Notes under the pieces: model-generated
The model's database searches: none
Told to the model about the DNA's origin: nothing
The model's input: the letters and a program-made list of their open reading frames with translations, nothing else
NCBI RefSeq assembly: GCF_004151275.2
Contig: NZ_CP130821.1
Location: forward strand, 2,790,001-2,854,000
Origin: Flavobacterium dauae
GTDB lineage: Bacteria; Bacteroidota; Bacteroidia; Flavobacteriales; Flavobacteriaceae
Length of the DNA stretch: 64,000 nucleotides
Direction of reading: 5' to 3'
In this document: positions 18,333-28,346 of the stretch, one piece after another
Layout: each line of letters opens with the position of its first letter
How positions within the stretch are numbered: position 1 is the first letter of the stretch
Translations under genes and position numbers: made by a program

Positions 18333-18370
18333 TTAAACAAACGTTTAATTTAAACAAACGTTTAATTTGT
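18333..18370. promoter_or_regulatory. Tandem TetR-type operators
   Basis: Two copies of the palindrome-bearing unit AAACAAACGTTTAATTT sit head to tail, with centres at 18342/18343 and 18359/18360 (17-bp period). They lie 33-70 bp upstream of the repressor start. Position and symmetry fit binding sites for the TetR protein encoded next door. Confidence 0.8.
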
Positions 18371-18561
18371 TTTTTTTAGAGCTATGATATAGCTCTTTTG
18401 TATCTTAAAATACTACTAAACAGGTAATATATTTTTAATATATAGTGGCTACACGCAATGGCTATAAAACCTGCATAACAACTGATTTTTTTAACTTGTT
18501 TTGTGAGAACCGTTTAATCATTTTGGATTATTTTGTATATTTGGTTTTTAGCCTAAAACTT

Positions 18562-18953
18562 ATGAAACAAATACTTATAATCATATTCTTATTTTTAGTA
18601 TCAAATATTTGTTGATCTCAAGAAGCAAAAACCGAAATTTATTCCAATTTTAGATCTTCATATATGGAAAGGTATCGAGCCTAAAAATATTGTTCAAGAT
18701 TCGGAAAATTGTTTACTAGGCTGTAATGTTAATTGTTGGAGATATTTTATCTACAGCAGGAACTGGCTTAGAAATTGTAAATGATATATTTGAAGGTAAT
18801 CTCAGTGTTTTAAAAACAAGTCAAAAGTTGTTTTTCTACGCAATTGGAACCAAGTTGAAAAAGGAACTGGTGTTAATATCCCATTGGAAGCAATGATATA
18901 ATGATGTTTCATCAAAAGCTGATAAGGAAATAGATAAATTAAGAGAAGAATAA
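18562..18953 (+). pseudogene. Decayed secreted-protein gene
   Basis: A signal peptide (MKQILIIIFLFLVSNIC) from the ATG at 18562 ends in a TGA, and coding continues in the same frame as SQEAKTEIYSNF. Recognisable sense stretches then follow in other frames: WKGIEPKNIVQDSENCLLG, then GDILSTAGTGLEIVNDIFEG, then GTGVNIPLEAMI, and finally NDVSSKADKEIDKLREE with a stop at 18951. At least one nonsense change and several frameshifts are needed, so this is a relic and not a working gene. The original family is unknown. A TATATTTG box at 18536-18543 may be its old promoter. Confidence 0.7.
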
Positions 18954-19025
18954 TATGAATACTGATTTTTTAATATTTTATATATTATGTTTCGTTTATG
19001 TCATAAAAAATCGTTAAATTAAAAA

Positions 19026-19466
19026 TCAATACCGTACCATTTTAACATGCGGAATATCATCTTCCATATATTCATCGGAAACCGTTTCAAAACCGTGTTT
19101 ACTGTAAAAACGCTGCAAATGTGCCTGTGCAGAAATGGTAATTGTATTGGTGTTGTATAACTTTTTAACGGCTTTAACGGCGTGTTCCATTAAAAGGTGT
19201 CCCAGTTTTAAATCGCGGTATTTTGTATGTACTACTACCCTGCCAATGCTGCTTGTTTCATATTTTACTCCGGGTTTTATCGTGCGGGCATATGCTGCCA
19301 GCACCTCATCGTCCCAAATTAATAAATGATGGGCTTTTTGATCGCATCCGTCGGTATCAAGATAGGCACAATTTTGTTCTACTACGAAAACGTTATTTCG
19401 CAATTCTAAAATCTGGTAAAGTTCAAGCGGTGTAAGCTCATTGAACGTTTTAATTTCAATTTTCAT
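19026..19466 (-). CDS. ElaA-type GNAT acetyltransferase
   Basis: A single-domain GNAT protein of the ElaA branch (146 aa, normal length). Family marks are LYQILELRNNVFVVEQNCAY with the following LDTDGCDQKAHHLL, and the acetyl-CoA loop GRVVVHTKYRDLKLGHLLM. It ends in FYSKHGFETVSDEYMEDDIP. The substrate is unknown. It overlaps the end of the DUF4837 gene by 11 bp and is probably co-transcribed with it. Confidence 0.9.
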   Translation of the reverse strand: MKIEIKTFNELTPLELYQILELRNNVFVVEQNCAYLDTDGCDQKAHHLLIWDDEVLAAYARTIKPGVKYETSSIGRVVVHTKYRDLKLGHLLMEHAVKAVKKLYNTNTITISAQAHLQRFYSKHGFETVSDEYMEDDIPHVKMVRY

Positions 19467-20448
19467 TAAAGTTGATTGATTTTATGATGGCTTCTACTTC
19501 TAAGATTTGTTCGCCTTTTTGTTTAAACGGGTTGTTAATGTATCCTTCAATAAACAAATATCGTTTGTAATAATCATCGCGAATGGCATAACATATAAAC
19601 GGTCCTTTTAAATAATCGTTTACCGTTTCCCAATTTCCCGTTATTCTGTATGCCGGTAAATTTTGAAGCGTTTCTTTAGTAATGGTATATTTTACCTCTG
19701 TAGAGGTAGTGATATACGCTTGCTCTTTTGCGGTTTTCATAAACTCTTCGCCAATAAAATTTCGGGCTTGTAACAGATGATCTTCCACAGAACCTTTAGT
19801 GTTTTCTATTTCCGTAATGGGAAATTCATAAAGTATCAAGTTGATGTTTCCCGACGGCAAATCTTTTTGATACCATAAAAAAGGAAATTCGTTTTTTATC
19901 TGTAAATGATAATTATCCGGAATTTTTAACGTACAGCCAAAAAAATCTTTTAATTCACTTAAATCATGGGTTGATGCCCTTACCACCTGATGCATTTCTT
20001 CATTCAATTCAGATGCTTTAAAAACCGATGCTATAGAGTCGGCATTTTTTTTGAACATTTTTAAAAGATCCTCTTTGTTTTCTGCCCGTAAAAAAAAGAA
20101 GTTCTGTGGTGTTGCATAAACGCTTTTCTGCAATAAAAATTCGTATTGATTATTGGTTGAAAAAAGGACTATGTTTCGGGCTAATTTGGCTTTACTTGTA
20201 AATATTTTGGGATCTAACTGTAATAAAGTAAAAACGGGTTCTGTATTATCGCTTATTGCGGTTGTTTTTGCCAATTGTGAACGAATGCTGTCGCCAAACG
20301 AACCAATCCATAAACTGTCGTCAATCACCAAAACAATTTCGTTCCTATCACCAAAAGAAGGGTTTAACCGAGCACCGGCTACTTCCTTTTTTTTGGTACA
20401 GCCTAAAACAACAACGAGTAAAAATAAGCATAAAACAACCTGTTTCAT
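19456..20448 (-). CDS. DUF4837 family lipoprotein
   Basis: Matches DUF4837, a Bacteroidota family with no known function. A lipoprotein signal ends in LGCTKKK. The conserved opening of the mature part, GDRNEIVLVIDDSLW, is followed by the alpha/beta segments typical of the family (LLQLDPKIFTS, RNIVLFS). The late block ITKETLQNLPAYRITGNWET also fits. Probably attached to the periplasmic or outer-membrane face. First gene of a two-gene unit with the ElaA-type acetyltransferase; divergent from the two-component system. Confidence 0.88.
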   Translation of the reverse strand: MKQVVLCLFLLVVVLGCTKKKEVAGARLNPSFGDRNEIVLVIDDSLWIGSFGDSIRSQLAKTTAISDNTEPVFTLLQLDPKIFTSKAKLARNIVLFSTNNQYEFLLQKSVYATPQNFFFLRAENKEDLLKMFKKNADSIASVFKASELNEEMHQVVRASTHDLSELKDFFGCTLKIPDNYHLQIKNEFPFLWYQKDLPSGNINLILYEFPITEIENTKGSVEDHLLQARNFIGEEFMKTAKEQAYITTSTEVKYTITKETLQNLPAYRITGNWETVNDYLKGPFICYAIRDDYYKRYLFIEGYINNPFKQKGEQILEVEAIIKSINFNEN

Positions 20449-20596
20449 AGAAAATTAATAGTTTACTGTAAAATTACGCAAACACAAACAAATTATCCAT
20501 GCAATTGAAACATTATTGTAAATTAGAAGTTGGTTAGATTTTTTAAATCCAATATTTTCTGCTACTTTTAATAGTATTTTTGATAAAACTTTTGTG

Positions 20597-21274
20597 ATGC
20601 AGATACTGGTAATTGAAGACGATAAAAGAATAAGCGACTTTTTAATTAAAGGCTTGGAAGAAAACGGATACATTGTTACGCTTTGTAAATCGGCAGAAGA
20701 TGTTTTGAACGATTTTTTAAACATACAGTTCGATCTGATTATTTGCGACATTATGCTGCCGGGAATTGATGGAATACAGTTGGTACAAACTTTGCGTTTT
20801 AAAAACAATTTTACGCCGGTTTTAATGTTAAGTGCCTTAAATTCGGTTCAGGATAAAATTTCAGCATTAGATTACGGTGCAGACGATTATATTACCAAAC
20901 CTTTTCATTTTGATGAATTATTGTCGAGAATTAAAGCGTTAACTCGAAGAAATCAGCAAAAAGTACCCGAAAAAACTTCGAATATAAAAAAGTATGATGA
21001 TCTGGAAATCGATCTGGATCAATACAAAGTTTTTGTAAACGGATCGGAAGTTGAACTTTCTCCGCGCGAATTTAAACTGCTGAATTATCTGGTAGAAAAC
21101 GAAAACAAAACCGTTACCCGCGTACAAATTTTAAACGCCGTTTGGGGCATTACTTTTAACAACCATACCAATGTGGTAGATGTTTACATTTCGTACCTAC
21201 GCAATAAAATCGAAAAAAACGAAAGCAAATATATTCATACCGTAAAAGGCGTGGGATACATGTTTAAACTATAA
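20597..21274 (+). CDS. OmpR/PhoB-type response regulator
   Basis: Receiver domain with acidic pocket E7-D8-D9 and phospho-acceptor D51 (LIICDIMLPGIDG), the lysine in DDYITKPF, then an OmpR-type winged helix (about 130-225, LSPREFKLLNYL, THVV-like DVYISYLRNKI, HTVKGVGYMFKL). I use the ATG at 20597; a GTG lies one codon earlier. It is 3 bp ahead of the histidine kinase and heads a five-gene unit with the CzcCBA-type pump, so it very likely controls metal-responsive expression of that pump. Confidence 0.94.
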   Translation: MQILVIEDDKRISDFLIKGLEENGYIVTLCKSAEDVLNDFLNIQFDLIICDIMLPGIDGIQLVQTLRFKNNFTPVLMLSALNSVQDKISALDYGADDYITKPFHFDELLSRIKALTRRNQQKVPEKTSNIKKYDDLEIDLDQYKVFVNGSEVELSPREFKLLNYLVENENKTVTRVQILNAVWGITFNNHTNVVDVYISYLRNKIEKNESKYIHTVKGVGYMFKL

Positions 21275-21277
21275 GTT

Positions 21278-22615
21278 ATGAAGTTAAAGCACCGTTTATC
21301 GTTATATTCCATCGTTATTTTCAGCATCATCATCGTGATTGTTTCTACCGCGGTTTATTTCTCGTTTTATAATCAAATGGAAAAAAAAGAGCTGCAATCT
21401 CTTGAAAACAAAACCCTTTTGGCGGCGGTGTATTATCTGGAACAAGACGAACTGCCTGCGTTAGAACACGAAAACATTAAAAGTCAGCTTTTAAAAACCA
21501 TTTCGCGTAAAAATATTGTGGTTTACGATGCACACAACAAAAAATTCAGTGGCGATATGTATTTCGACAAGAATATTTCATGGACATTCATAGAAAGTGT
21601 CCGCCAGAAAAGAAACGATTTTATTACCACTGAACATTATTTTTATAACGGAATTTACTACAACGACAACCAAGGGAATTTTGTGGTAATTACCCGCGAG
21701 CCAAAAAACGAATTTAACGATCAAATGCAATCGCTGCTTCATATTTTAATACTTGTTTCAGTCGGTGGGTTGATCTTTATCTACTTTTTTTCTCAATATT
21801 TGGGTTATATCGCGTATCAACCCATTATTAAAATTATCGATCAAATTAAAGAGCGCGATACCAACAACTTTAACCAGCCGCTTGCGTTGAACAAGCCGTA
21901 TGCCGAAATTGAAGACCTGATAACAACTTATAATCATTTTATTGATAAAATTGGGCAGACATTTACCGTACAAAAGAATTTTATTGATTATGTTTCGCAC
22001 GAACTCCGCACGCCGATTACGGCATTATTGGGAACATTAGAAGTTACCAACAACAAAAAACGAACGCTGGAAGAGCACGAAAAAATTGTAAATCAACTGA
22101 AACAATACACCAACGATTTACAGGAAACATTAGACCAAATGATGCTTTTATCGGGTGCTAAAACAAGTTTTGAATTTGAACCTGTGCGTATTGATGAAGT
22201 AGTTTGGCAAGTTATAGAAAATGCTGTTTTGTACCACAATGCCACGATTGATGTTGATTTGCAGGTAACAAACGATGCACTTTTAACCGTGCAGGGAAAC
22301 GAAAAAATGCTGGAACTGGCGTTGAACAATCTGGTGGGTAATGCCATAAAATATTCGAACAACCAACTGATAAAAATTCTTTTTTACGAAGAAGATAACC
22401 GTTTGTGCCTGTCAATTTCAGACCAAGGAATCGGTATTCCCGAAATTGATCTTGAGCAGATAAAACAAAACTTTTACCGCGGGCACAATACCCAGCAGTT
22501 TCAGGGTAAAGGCATTGGGTTGTCTATGGCAAATATTATTTTAAACCTTCATAATATTAAGTTGCAATTATCGTCGAATCGACCAAAAGGAACAATTGTA
22601 AAACTGGTTTTCTAA
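21278..22615 (+). CDS. Sensor histidine kinase of the metal-efflux operon
   Basis: Membrane kinase with two transmembrane helices (about 9-30 and 152-175) framing a periplasmic sensor of about 120 residues, then HisKA with phospho-acceptor H241 (YVSHELRTPITALLG) and HATPase with the N box (LNNLVGNAIKYS) and G boxes (SDQGIGIPE, GKGIGLSM). The sensor holds no obvious Cys/His metal site, so what it senses is open. Partner of the response regulator just upstream. Confidence 0.94.
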   Translation: MKLKHRLSLYSIVIFSIIIVIVSTAVYFSFYNQMEKKELQSLENKTLLAAVYYLEQDELPALEHENIKSQLLKTISRKNIVVYDAHNKKFSGDMYFDKNISWTFIESVRQKRNDFITTEHYFYNGIYYNDNQGNFVVITREPKNEFNDQMQSLLHILILVSVGGLIFIYFFSQYLGYIAYQPIIKIIDQIKERDTNNFNQPLALNKPYAEIEDLITTYNHFIDKIGQTFTVQKNFIDYVSHELRTPITALLGTLEVTNNKKRTLEEHEKIVNQLKQYTNDLQETLDQMMLLSGAKTSFEFEPVRIDEVVWQVIENAVLYHNATIDVDLQVTNDALLTVQGNEKMLELALNNLVGNAIKYSNNQLIKILFYEEDNRLCLSISDQGIGIPEIDLEQIKQNFYRGHNTQQFQGKGIGLSMANIILNLHNIKLQLSSNRPKGTIVKLVF

Positions 22616-22688
22616 TCCAATTCTAATTTTAAACACAATCCACCTTAATCTTCACTTTCTACTTTTGAACCGCTAAAAGTATGTAGAA

Positions 22689-23939
22689 GTGAGAAGAATA
22701 TATCTGTCTATAATTTTAATAGGGTTTACCACTTTTGTGAAAGCCCAAACCTATACCGTTGCCGATCTTGAACAACAGTTTTTAGAGAAAAACTACGTTT
22801 TAATTGCCGGCAAATACAACATTGCCAAAGCCGATGCCGAGATTGTGCAGGAAAAACTGTGGCCCAACCCTACCTTGAGTATTTCTGAAGTCAATTTGTG
22901 GAAAACTTATCAGATTGAAGAACAGCCATTTTTGTTTGGAAATTACGGCAACAACCAGCAAATCTCCATAGAATTGGAACAGTTGGTAGAAACCGCAGGC
23001 AAACGTAAGAAAAGAGTCGCGATTAAACAACTGGAGAAAAACAGTGCCGTTTTCGATTTTGAAGAATTAATGCGTGGTTTAAAAAAAGAACTCCGTCAGA
23101 ATTACTATTCGTTAAACAGAATTCAAACCCAAGAAATCCTTTTAAACAGCATTGTAGATTTGTTTACACAGATGAACAGTCAGTACGAACGCCAAGCGGC
23201 TTTGAAGAACATTCCAACGGCTGAATTTTACCGTATTCAGACCGAATTAATCGGTTTGCAAAAGGAAAAAATTGAATTGGAAAAGGAGAAAACTGAAAGT
23301 TTGAACAAAATGCGATTGCTTACACAGAATGCGTCGTTAGATCTTTCAGATATCCGTTTTTCTGATCTTCCGTTTGTATCGAAAGAAATTCCGTTGAATA
23401 TTAAAGATCAGGCAATAGATAATAATATAGGTTTGCAGCGTCAGTTGAACGAAACCAATATGGCACAAAACCAGCTACAGTTAGAAAAAGCATTGCGCGT
23501 GCCCGATCTTACTTTTCAGGTTAATTACGACCGTGGCGGTAACATCATGCGCGATTTTGTTGGTGTTGGTGTAAGCATCGATCTTCCGGTTTTCAATACC
23601 AACAAAGGTGCAATCAGGGCGGCAAAACACAACATAGATCAACAACTAACGCAGCAGCAGGTTTTAGAAACCGAACTAACAACCAACGTCAACGTTTTGC
23701 AAGAACAGTTGGTATTAATGGATCAATCTCTAAAAAACTGGTCGACTATTAATACAACCGACCAGCAGCAAATGATTGAAAACTACAAAAAACATCTGCA
23801 AAACAAACAAATTACTTTAATAGAATTTATCGATTTTACACAGGCATACCGCGAAGCACAGCAGGCATATCTTGAATTATTGGAAAATTACCACCATACC
23901 GTTGAAGAACTACAATATATAACGGGCAAAGATTTTTAA
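22689..23939 (+). CDS. CzcC/CusC-type outer-membrane efflux protein
   Basis: TolC-family outer-membrane channel of a heavy-metal RND pump. A signal peptide (MRRIYLSIILIGFTTFVKAQ) is followed by two coiled-coil repeats. LQRQLNETNMAQNQLQLEKA and RVPDLTFQVNYDRGGNIMRD match the typical end-of-hairpin segments. The start is a GTG at 22689, which gives a clean signal peptide. It precedes the adaptor by 1 bp. Unlike the TolC protein at 16389, it is clearly part of a metal pump by context. Confidence 0.9.
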   Translation: MRRIYLSIILIGFTTFVKAQTYTVADLEQQFLEKNYVLIAGKYNIAKADAEIVQEKLWPNPTLSISEVNLWKTYQIEEQPFLFGNYGNNQQISIELEQLVETAGKRKKRVAIKQLEKNSAVFDFEELMRGLKKELRQNYYSLNRIQTQEILLNSIVDLFTQMNSQYERQAALKNIPTAEFYRIQTELIGLQKEKIELEKEKTESLNKMRLLTQNASLDLSDIRFSDLPFVSKEIPLNIKDQAIDNNIGLQRQLNETNMAQNQLQLEKALRVPDLTFQVNYDRGGNIMRDFVGVGVSIDLPVFNTNKGAIRAAKHNIDQQLTQQQVLETELTTNVNVLQEQLVLMDQSLKNWSTINTTDQQQMIENYKKHLQNKQITLIEFIDFTQAYREAQQAYLELLENYHHTVEELQYITGKDF

Positions 23940-23940
23940 C

Positions 23941-25041
23941 ATGATGAAAAAAAACAGCTTACTAATTTTATTGTCGGGCTTGCTTTTAACAGCCTGCCAA
24001 ACAAAAACAGAAACAACAGAAAACCAGTCTGAAACTCAGGAAGCATTCTGTTTAAGCGATCAGCTTAAAAAAAACACCAAAATGGCAGCGGTTACCGAAC
24101 AACCCATAAGCGAACAATTGGCGCTATCGGGCAAAATAGAATACAACGAAAACGATTTGGTTGCCTTTAAAAGTCTGTTGCAGGGAATCATTGAAAAAGT
24201 ACATTTTGAATTAGGCGATTATGTAAAACAAGGTCAGGTTCTGGGTGTGGTAAAATCGAACGAAATACAGGATCTGGTGCAACAGAAAAGATATCAGGAA
24301 AATCAGATCGCGCTTTACAAAAAACAACTGCAAAGCAAACAGGAATTATTGAACGACGGAATGGCATCGCAACCCGAAGTTTCAGAAATAGAATTTGCTT
24401 TAAGTGCAGCAAGAATCGAAGCCGACAAAATCAACGCATCGTTAAAAATGTTTAGATCAGCAGGTAACGGATACTTCCAAATTTTGGCACCCAAAAACGG
24501 ATACATCGTTCAAAAAAACATGAGCACGGGTCAGTCTATTACCGACGATGATACCGATGCGCTTTTTTCGATATCAAACCTAAAAGAAGTTTGGGTAATG
24601 GTAAATATTTACGCAAACAATTTAAAATTCATTCAAAAAAACGATGTGGTGAAAGTTAGAACGGTTGCGTATCCGGACAAGGTTTATCCCGGAAAAATTG
24701 ATAAAATCTACAATGTTTTCGATGATAACGAACACGTAATTAAAGCTCGGGTTGTGCTGGAAAATCAAGACTTAAACCTTATGCCCGGTTTAAGTGCCGA
24801 TATCATTATCGATAAAAACAACACGCAAGGCAGTGCGTTTGCCATACCAAATACAGCCAAGGTTTTCAGCAACAACAAAGAATATGTGGTGGTTTACAAA
24901 AACAACTGCTCAATGAGCGTTCGACAGATAAATCCCGTGGGCAGTAACGAAGAATACACGTTTGTAAATGAAAAATTTGCTGCAGACGAAAAAGTTATTA
25001 CCACCAACGCACTCATCATTTTTGAACAAATAAACCAATAG
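23941..25041 (+). CDS. CzcB-type RND efflux adaptor (lipoprotein)
   Basis: Periplasmic adaptor that joins the RND pump to its channel. The lipobox LLLTACQTK makes it a lipoprotein of the inner-membrane face. Lipoyl halves (LQGIIEKVHFELGDYVKQGQ and ILAPKNGYIVQKNMSTGQ) flank a short coiled coil. The beta-barrel part starts at SNLKEVWVMVNIYANNL. There is no extra His-rich or Met-rich metal-binding domain at either end. The start may be one codon later (second ATG). 366 aa is a normal length. Confidence 0.92.
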   Translation: MMKKNSLLILLSGLLLTACQTKTETTENQSETQEAFCLSDQLKKNTKMAAVTEQPISEQLALSGKIEYNENDLVAFKSLLQGIIEKVHFELGDYVKQGQVLGVVKSNEIQDLVQQKRYQENQIALYKKQLQSKQELLNDGMASQPEVSEIEFALSAARIEADKINASLKMFRSAGNGYFQILAPKNGYIVQKNMSTGQSITDDDTDALFSISNLKEVWVMVNIYANNLKFIQKNDVVKVRTVAYPDKVYPGKIDKIYNVFDDNEHVIKARVVLENQDLNLMPGLSADIIIDKNNTQGSAFAIPNTAKVFSNNKEYVVVYKNNCSMSVRQINPVGSNEEYTFVNEKFAADEKVITTNALIIFEQINQ

Positions 25042-25046
25042 CAGTC

Positions 25047-28000
25047 ATGCAAAAATTTGTACAGAACATTGTAACCTTTTCCCTGCGAAACACCACCTTT
25101 GTGCTTTTTGGCGTACTGGCGTTGCTTTTCGGGGGAATTTACGCCTTAAAACACACACCTATTGAAGCGTTTCCCGACGTTACCAACACCCGTGCCCGAA
25201 TTATTACGCAATGGCCGGGACGTAGTGCCGAGGAAATGGAAAAACTGGTTACGCTGCCTATTTCAAAGGTAATGAACAGCATTCCGCATAAATCAAACAT
25301 CCGGTCTATCTCGCTTTTCGGACTTTCGGTTGTTACCGTTCAGTTTGAAGATGGAGCCGATGATTTTTACGCACAACAATATGTATCGAACAAACTTGCC
25401 GGCGTAGATTTACCCGAAGGCGCCGATGCTGAAATTGAACCACCGTCTGGTGCTACAGGAGAGATTTTCCGCTATGTGATTAAAAGCGATTTACCGCTTA
25501 AAGAAGTCAAAGCCATTCAAGATTGGGTAATAGAACGTGAATTGCTTTCGGTTTCGGGTGTTGCCGATGTGGTGAGTTTTGGTGGCGAAGAGAAAACCTA
25601 CGAAATTAAGATTAACCCTACTGAACTGAAGAATTTTGATTTGTCGCCGTTAGATGTTTACGAAGCCGTTTCAAAATCGAACGTGAACGTTGGTGGTGAT
25701 GTTATTGAACAAGGAAATCAGGCGTACGTGGTGCGCGGTGTAGGTTTGCTGGATAAGATTGAAGACATAGGAAACATTACCATTAAATTGAACGGATCAA
25801 CACCGGTATTGATTAAAAATGTTGCCGATGTAGTGGTATCGCACAAACCAAGATTAGGACAGGTTGGATACAATGAAAAAGACGATCTGGTTGAAGGAAT
25901 CGTGATTATGCTTCGTGGAGAAAATCCGTCAGAAGTTATTGAAAATCTAAAAGAAAAAATTACCGAATTAAACGAACGCACCCTACCCGACAATGTAAAA
26001 ATTGAAACCGTGGTAGATCGTACCAAATTAGTTGACAATACCGTAAAAACCGTATCAAAAAATCTGGTCGAAGGTGTACTTTTGGTATCGTTAATCGTTT
26101 TCATCTTTCTTTACAATTGGAAATCAACGGTAATTGTAGCGTCGGTTATTCCGCTGTCGTTTTTGTTTGCCATCATCATGCTTAAAATACAGGGCTTACC
26201 CGCCAACCTCATCTCCATGGGTTCGCTCGATTTTGGTTTGCTGCTCGAAGGAACCCTCGTAATTGTTGAAACCGTCTTTGTTGCCCTCGCCACGATGTCG
26301 CATAAAGTGGGTGCCGAACGTTTTGCAAAAATGAGCAAAATGGGAATCATTAAAAAAAGTGCCGGAAGCGTGGCATCGTACATCTTTTTTGCACTGATTA
26401 TATTGATTGTGGCGTTGCTTCCAATCTTTTCGTTCCAGAAAGTAGAAGGCAAAATGTTTACTCCGCTGGCATTTACATTGGGTTACGCGTTGTTAGGTTC
26501 GCTAATTTTGAGTTTAACCTACGTGCCGGCAATGTGCAAGTTATTGTTCACGAAAAACATTGAAGAGAAAGAAAATTTTATAACTCGATTTTTTCAAAAA
26601 ACCATTTTCGGACTTTATGCAACCGCGTTCAAATTCAAAAAAGCAACCATTATTATCTTTTTGGCGATCCTGGGAATTTGTATGTTTCAATTTATGAATT
26701 ACGGATCGGAATTTCTGCCGAAGTTGAACGAAGGAGCGATTTACATTCGTGCAACATTGCCTAACAGTGTGAATTTAAAGGAATCGACCCGACTTACAAA
26801 GGAAATGAAACAGCTGATGCAGAAAGATTGTGAGGAAATTGATTTTATATTGACACAAACCGGCAGACCGAACGACGGTACCGATCCTACAGGATTTTTC
26901 AACATAGAATTCAACATTCAGTTGAAAGATGCCGCAGATTGGACTCGGAAGGTTTCCAAAGAAGATATTATTCAGGAACTTAGAACCAAATTGAATCATT
27001 ATCCGGGAATCACTTTTGGTTTCAGTCAGCCAATTCAAGACAATGTAGAAGAATACGTTGCCGGAGTAAAAAGTTCGCTGGTGATTAAGATTTTTGGCGA
27101 TGATTTGTACGATCTCGAAAAATATGCCAATAAAGTTGCTGCGTCAATTTCAAAAGTAAACGGCATTACCGATATCAACGTTTACAAAAACATTGGTTTA
27201 CCAGAATTGCGCATTCAACTGCACGATTCAAAAATGGCTCGATACGGCATTCAAACCGCCGATGTTCAGGCGGTGATTGAAATGACGATTGGCGGACAAG
27301 CAGCTACCAAGTTTTACGAAGGTGATCGTAAGTTCGATGTGATTCTGCGTTTTCAGGAAGCTTACAGAGATTCGCCCGAAAAAATCGCGAATATCTTAAT
27401 TCCTACAAGCAATGGGCACAGTATTCCGTTACAGGAAATTGCTACCATTGACTATAAAACGGGCCCGGCATTTATTTACCGTGAAGGTAACAGTCGTTAC
27501 ATAGGTATTGGCTTCAGCATTGAAGGTCGAGATTTGGGCAGCACTATTGCCGAAGCTAAACAAGTTGTTGCTAAAGAAGTAAAACTGCCTAAAGAAAATT
27601 ATACTGAATGGGCTGGTGAATTTGAGAGTAAAGAACGCGCTACCAAACAGCTGGCGTTAGTTGTTCCGGTTTCGTTAGTATTGATTTTACTGCTGCTTTA
27701 TACCAATTTTGGTAACATGAAAGATACCGCCATTGCATCGTTAACATTGCCGTTTGCATTTATTGGTGGATTTATCTCACTTTGGCTTACGGGAACGGTT
27801 TTCGGAATATCGGCAGGTATCGGTTTCATCATTCTGTTTGGCGTAGCAACGATTGACGGTATTGTTTTGATAGGCGTGATAAACGATAATCTGAAACACA
27901 AAATGAAATTGAAGGAAGCCATTGCAAACGGAGTGAAAAGCAGAATTAGACCAGTTGTCATGATTGCCTTAATGGGATCGATGGGATTGTTACCAGCAGC

Positions 28001-28139
28001 TTTATCAACCGGAATGGGATCTGAAATACAGAAACCTTTAGCCATTATGATTGTTGGCGGACTAATTGTGTGTTTGATTTTATCTTTCTCGATACTGCCC
28101 GTCGTATTTTATTATGCTTACAGAAAGCAGAAAGAATAA
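25047..28139 (+). CDS. CzcA/CusA-family heavy-metal RND pump
   Basis: Trimeric proton-driven inner-membrane pump that exports metal cations through the CzcC channel. 1030 aa, with 12 transmembrane segments in two halves and two large periplasmic loops. The heavy-metal RND mark of the fourth transmembrane helix is visible as SLDFGLLLEGTLVIVE, giving D395, E401 and E408, against D-D-E in the model CzcA. This Asp-to-Glu change is unusual but conservative. The absence of the CusA Met ladder was not checked in full, so the metal (Zn, Co, Cd, Ni, Cu or Ag) stays open. Confidence 0.94.
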   Translation: MQKFVQNIVTFSLRNTTFVLFGVLALLFGGIYALKHTPIEAFPDVTNTRARIITQWPGRSAEEMEKLVTLPISKVMNSIPHKSNIRSISLFGLSVVTVQFEDGADDFYAQQYVSNKLAGVDLPEGADAEIEPPSGATGEIFRYVIKSDLPLKEVKAIQDWVIERELLSVSGVADVVSFGGEEKTYEIKINPTELKNFDLSPLDVYEAVSKSNVNVGGDVIEQGNQAYVVRGVGLLDKIEDIGNITIKLNGSTPVLIKNVADVVVSHKPRLGQVGYNEKDDLVEGIVIMLRGENPSEVIENLKEKITELNERTLPDNVKIETVVDRTKLVDNTVKTVSKNLVEGVLLVSLIVFIFLYNWKSTVIVASVIPLSFLFAIIMLKIQGLPANLISMGSLDFGLLLEGTLVIVETVFVALATMSHKVGAERFAKMSKMGIIKKSAGSVASYIFFALIILIVALLPIFSFQKVEGKMFTPLAFTLGYALLGSLILSLTYVPAMCKLLFTKNIEEKENFITRFFQKTIFGLYATAFKFKKATIIIFLAILGICMFQFMNYGSEFLPKLNEGAIYIRATLPNSVNLKESTRLTKEMKQLMQKDCEEIDFILTQTGRPNDGTDPTGFFNIEFNIQLKDAADWTRKVSKEDIIQELRTKLNHYPGITFGFSQPIQDNVEEYVAGVKSSLVIKIFGDDLYDLEKYANKVAASISKVNGITDINVYKNIGLPELRIQLHDSKMARYGIQTADVQAVIEMTIGGQAATKFYEGDRKFDVILRFQEAYRDSPEKIANILIPTSNGHSIPLQEIATIDYKTGPAFIYREGNSRYIGIGFSIEGRDLGSTIAEAKQVVAKEVKLPKENYTEWAGEFESKERATKQLALVVPVSLVLILLLLYTNFGNMKDTAIASLTLPFAFIGGFISLWLTGTVFGISAGIGFIILFGVATIDGIVLIGVINDNLKHKMKLKEAIANGVKSRIRPVVMIALMGSMGLLPAALSTGMGSEIQKPLAIMIVGGLIVCLILSFSILPVVFYYAYRKQKE

Positions 28140-28346
28140 AATTTTAAGTAGATGAAAGAAAATAGACGAAAGATAAAAGGCTAAAAATTGTAATGTTTAA
28201 TTTCCTAACATACTACTAAAGATTCTCGATATAAAAACACCTTAATTAACCTATAATGTATTATCAAATAAACTTAAAACATGATATTCCGTTATTTAAT
28301 TTTTACCACAGATTCACAGATGTAATTTTATAATAATTAAATTTTC

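Noticed and set aside
17686..18357. Longer TetR protein from a TTG at 18357
   Set aside because: The extra 19 residues would be coded by the operator repeats and do not resemble the family. The ATG at 18300 gives the normal N-terminus.
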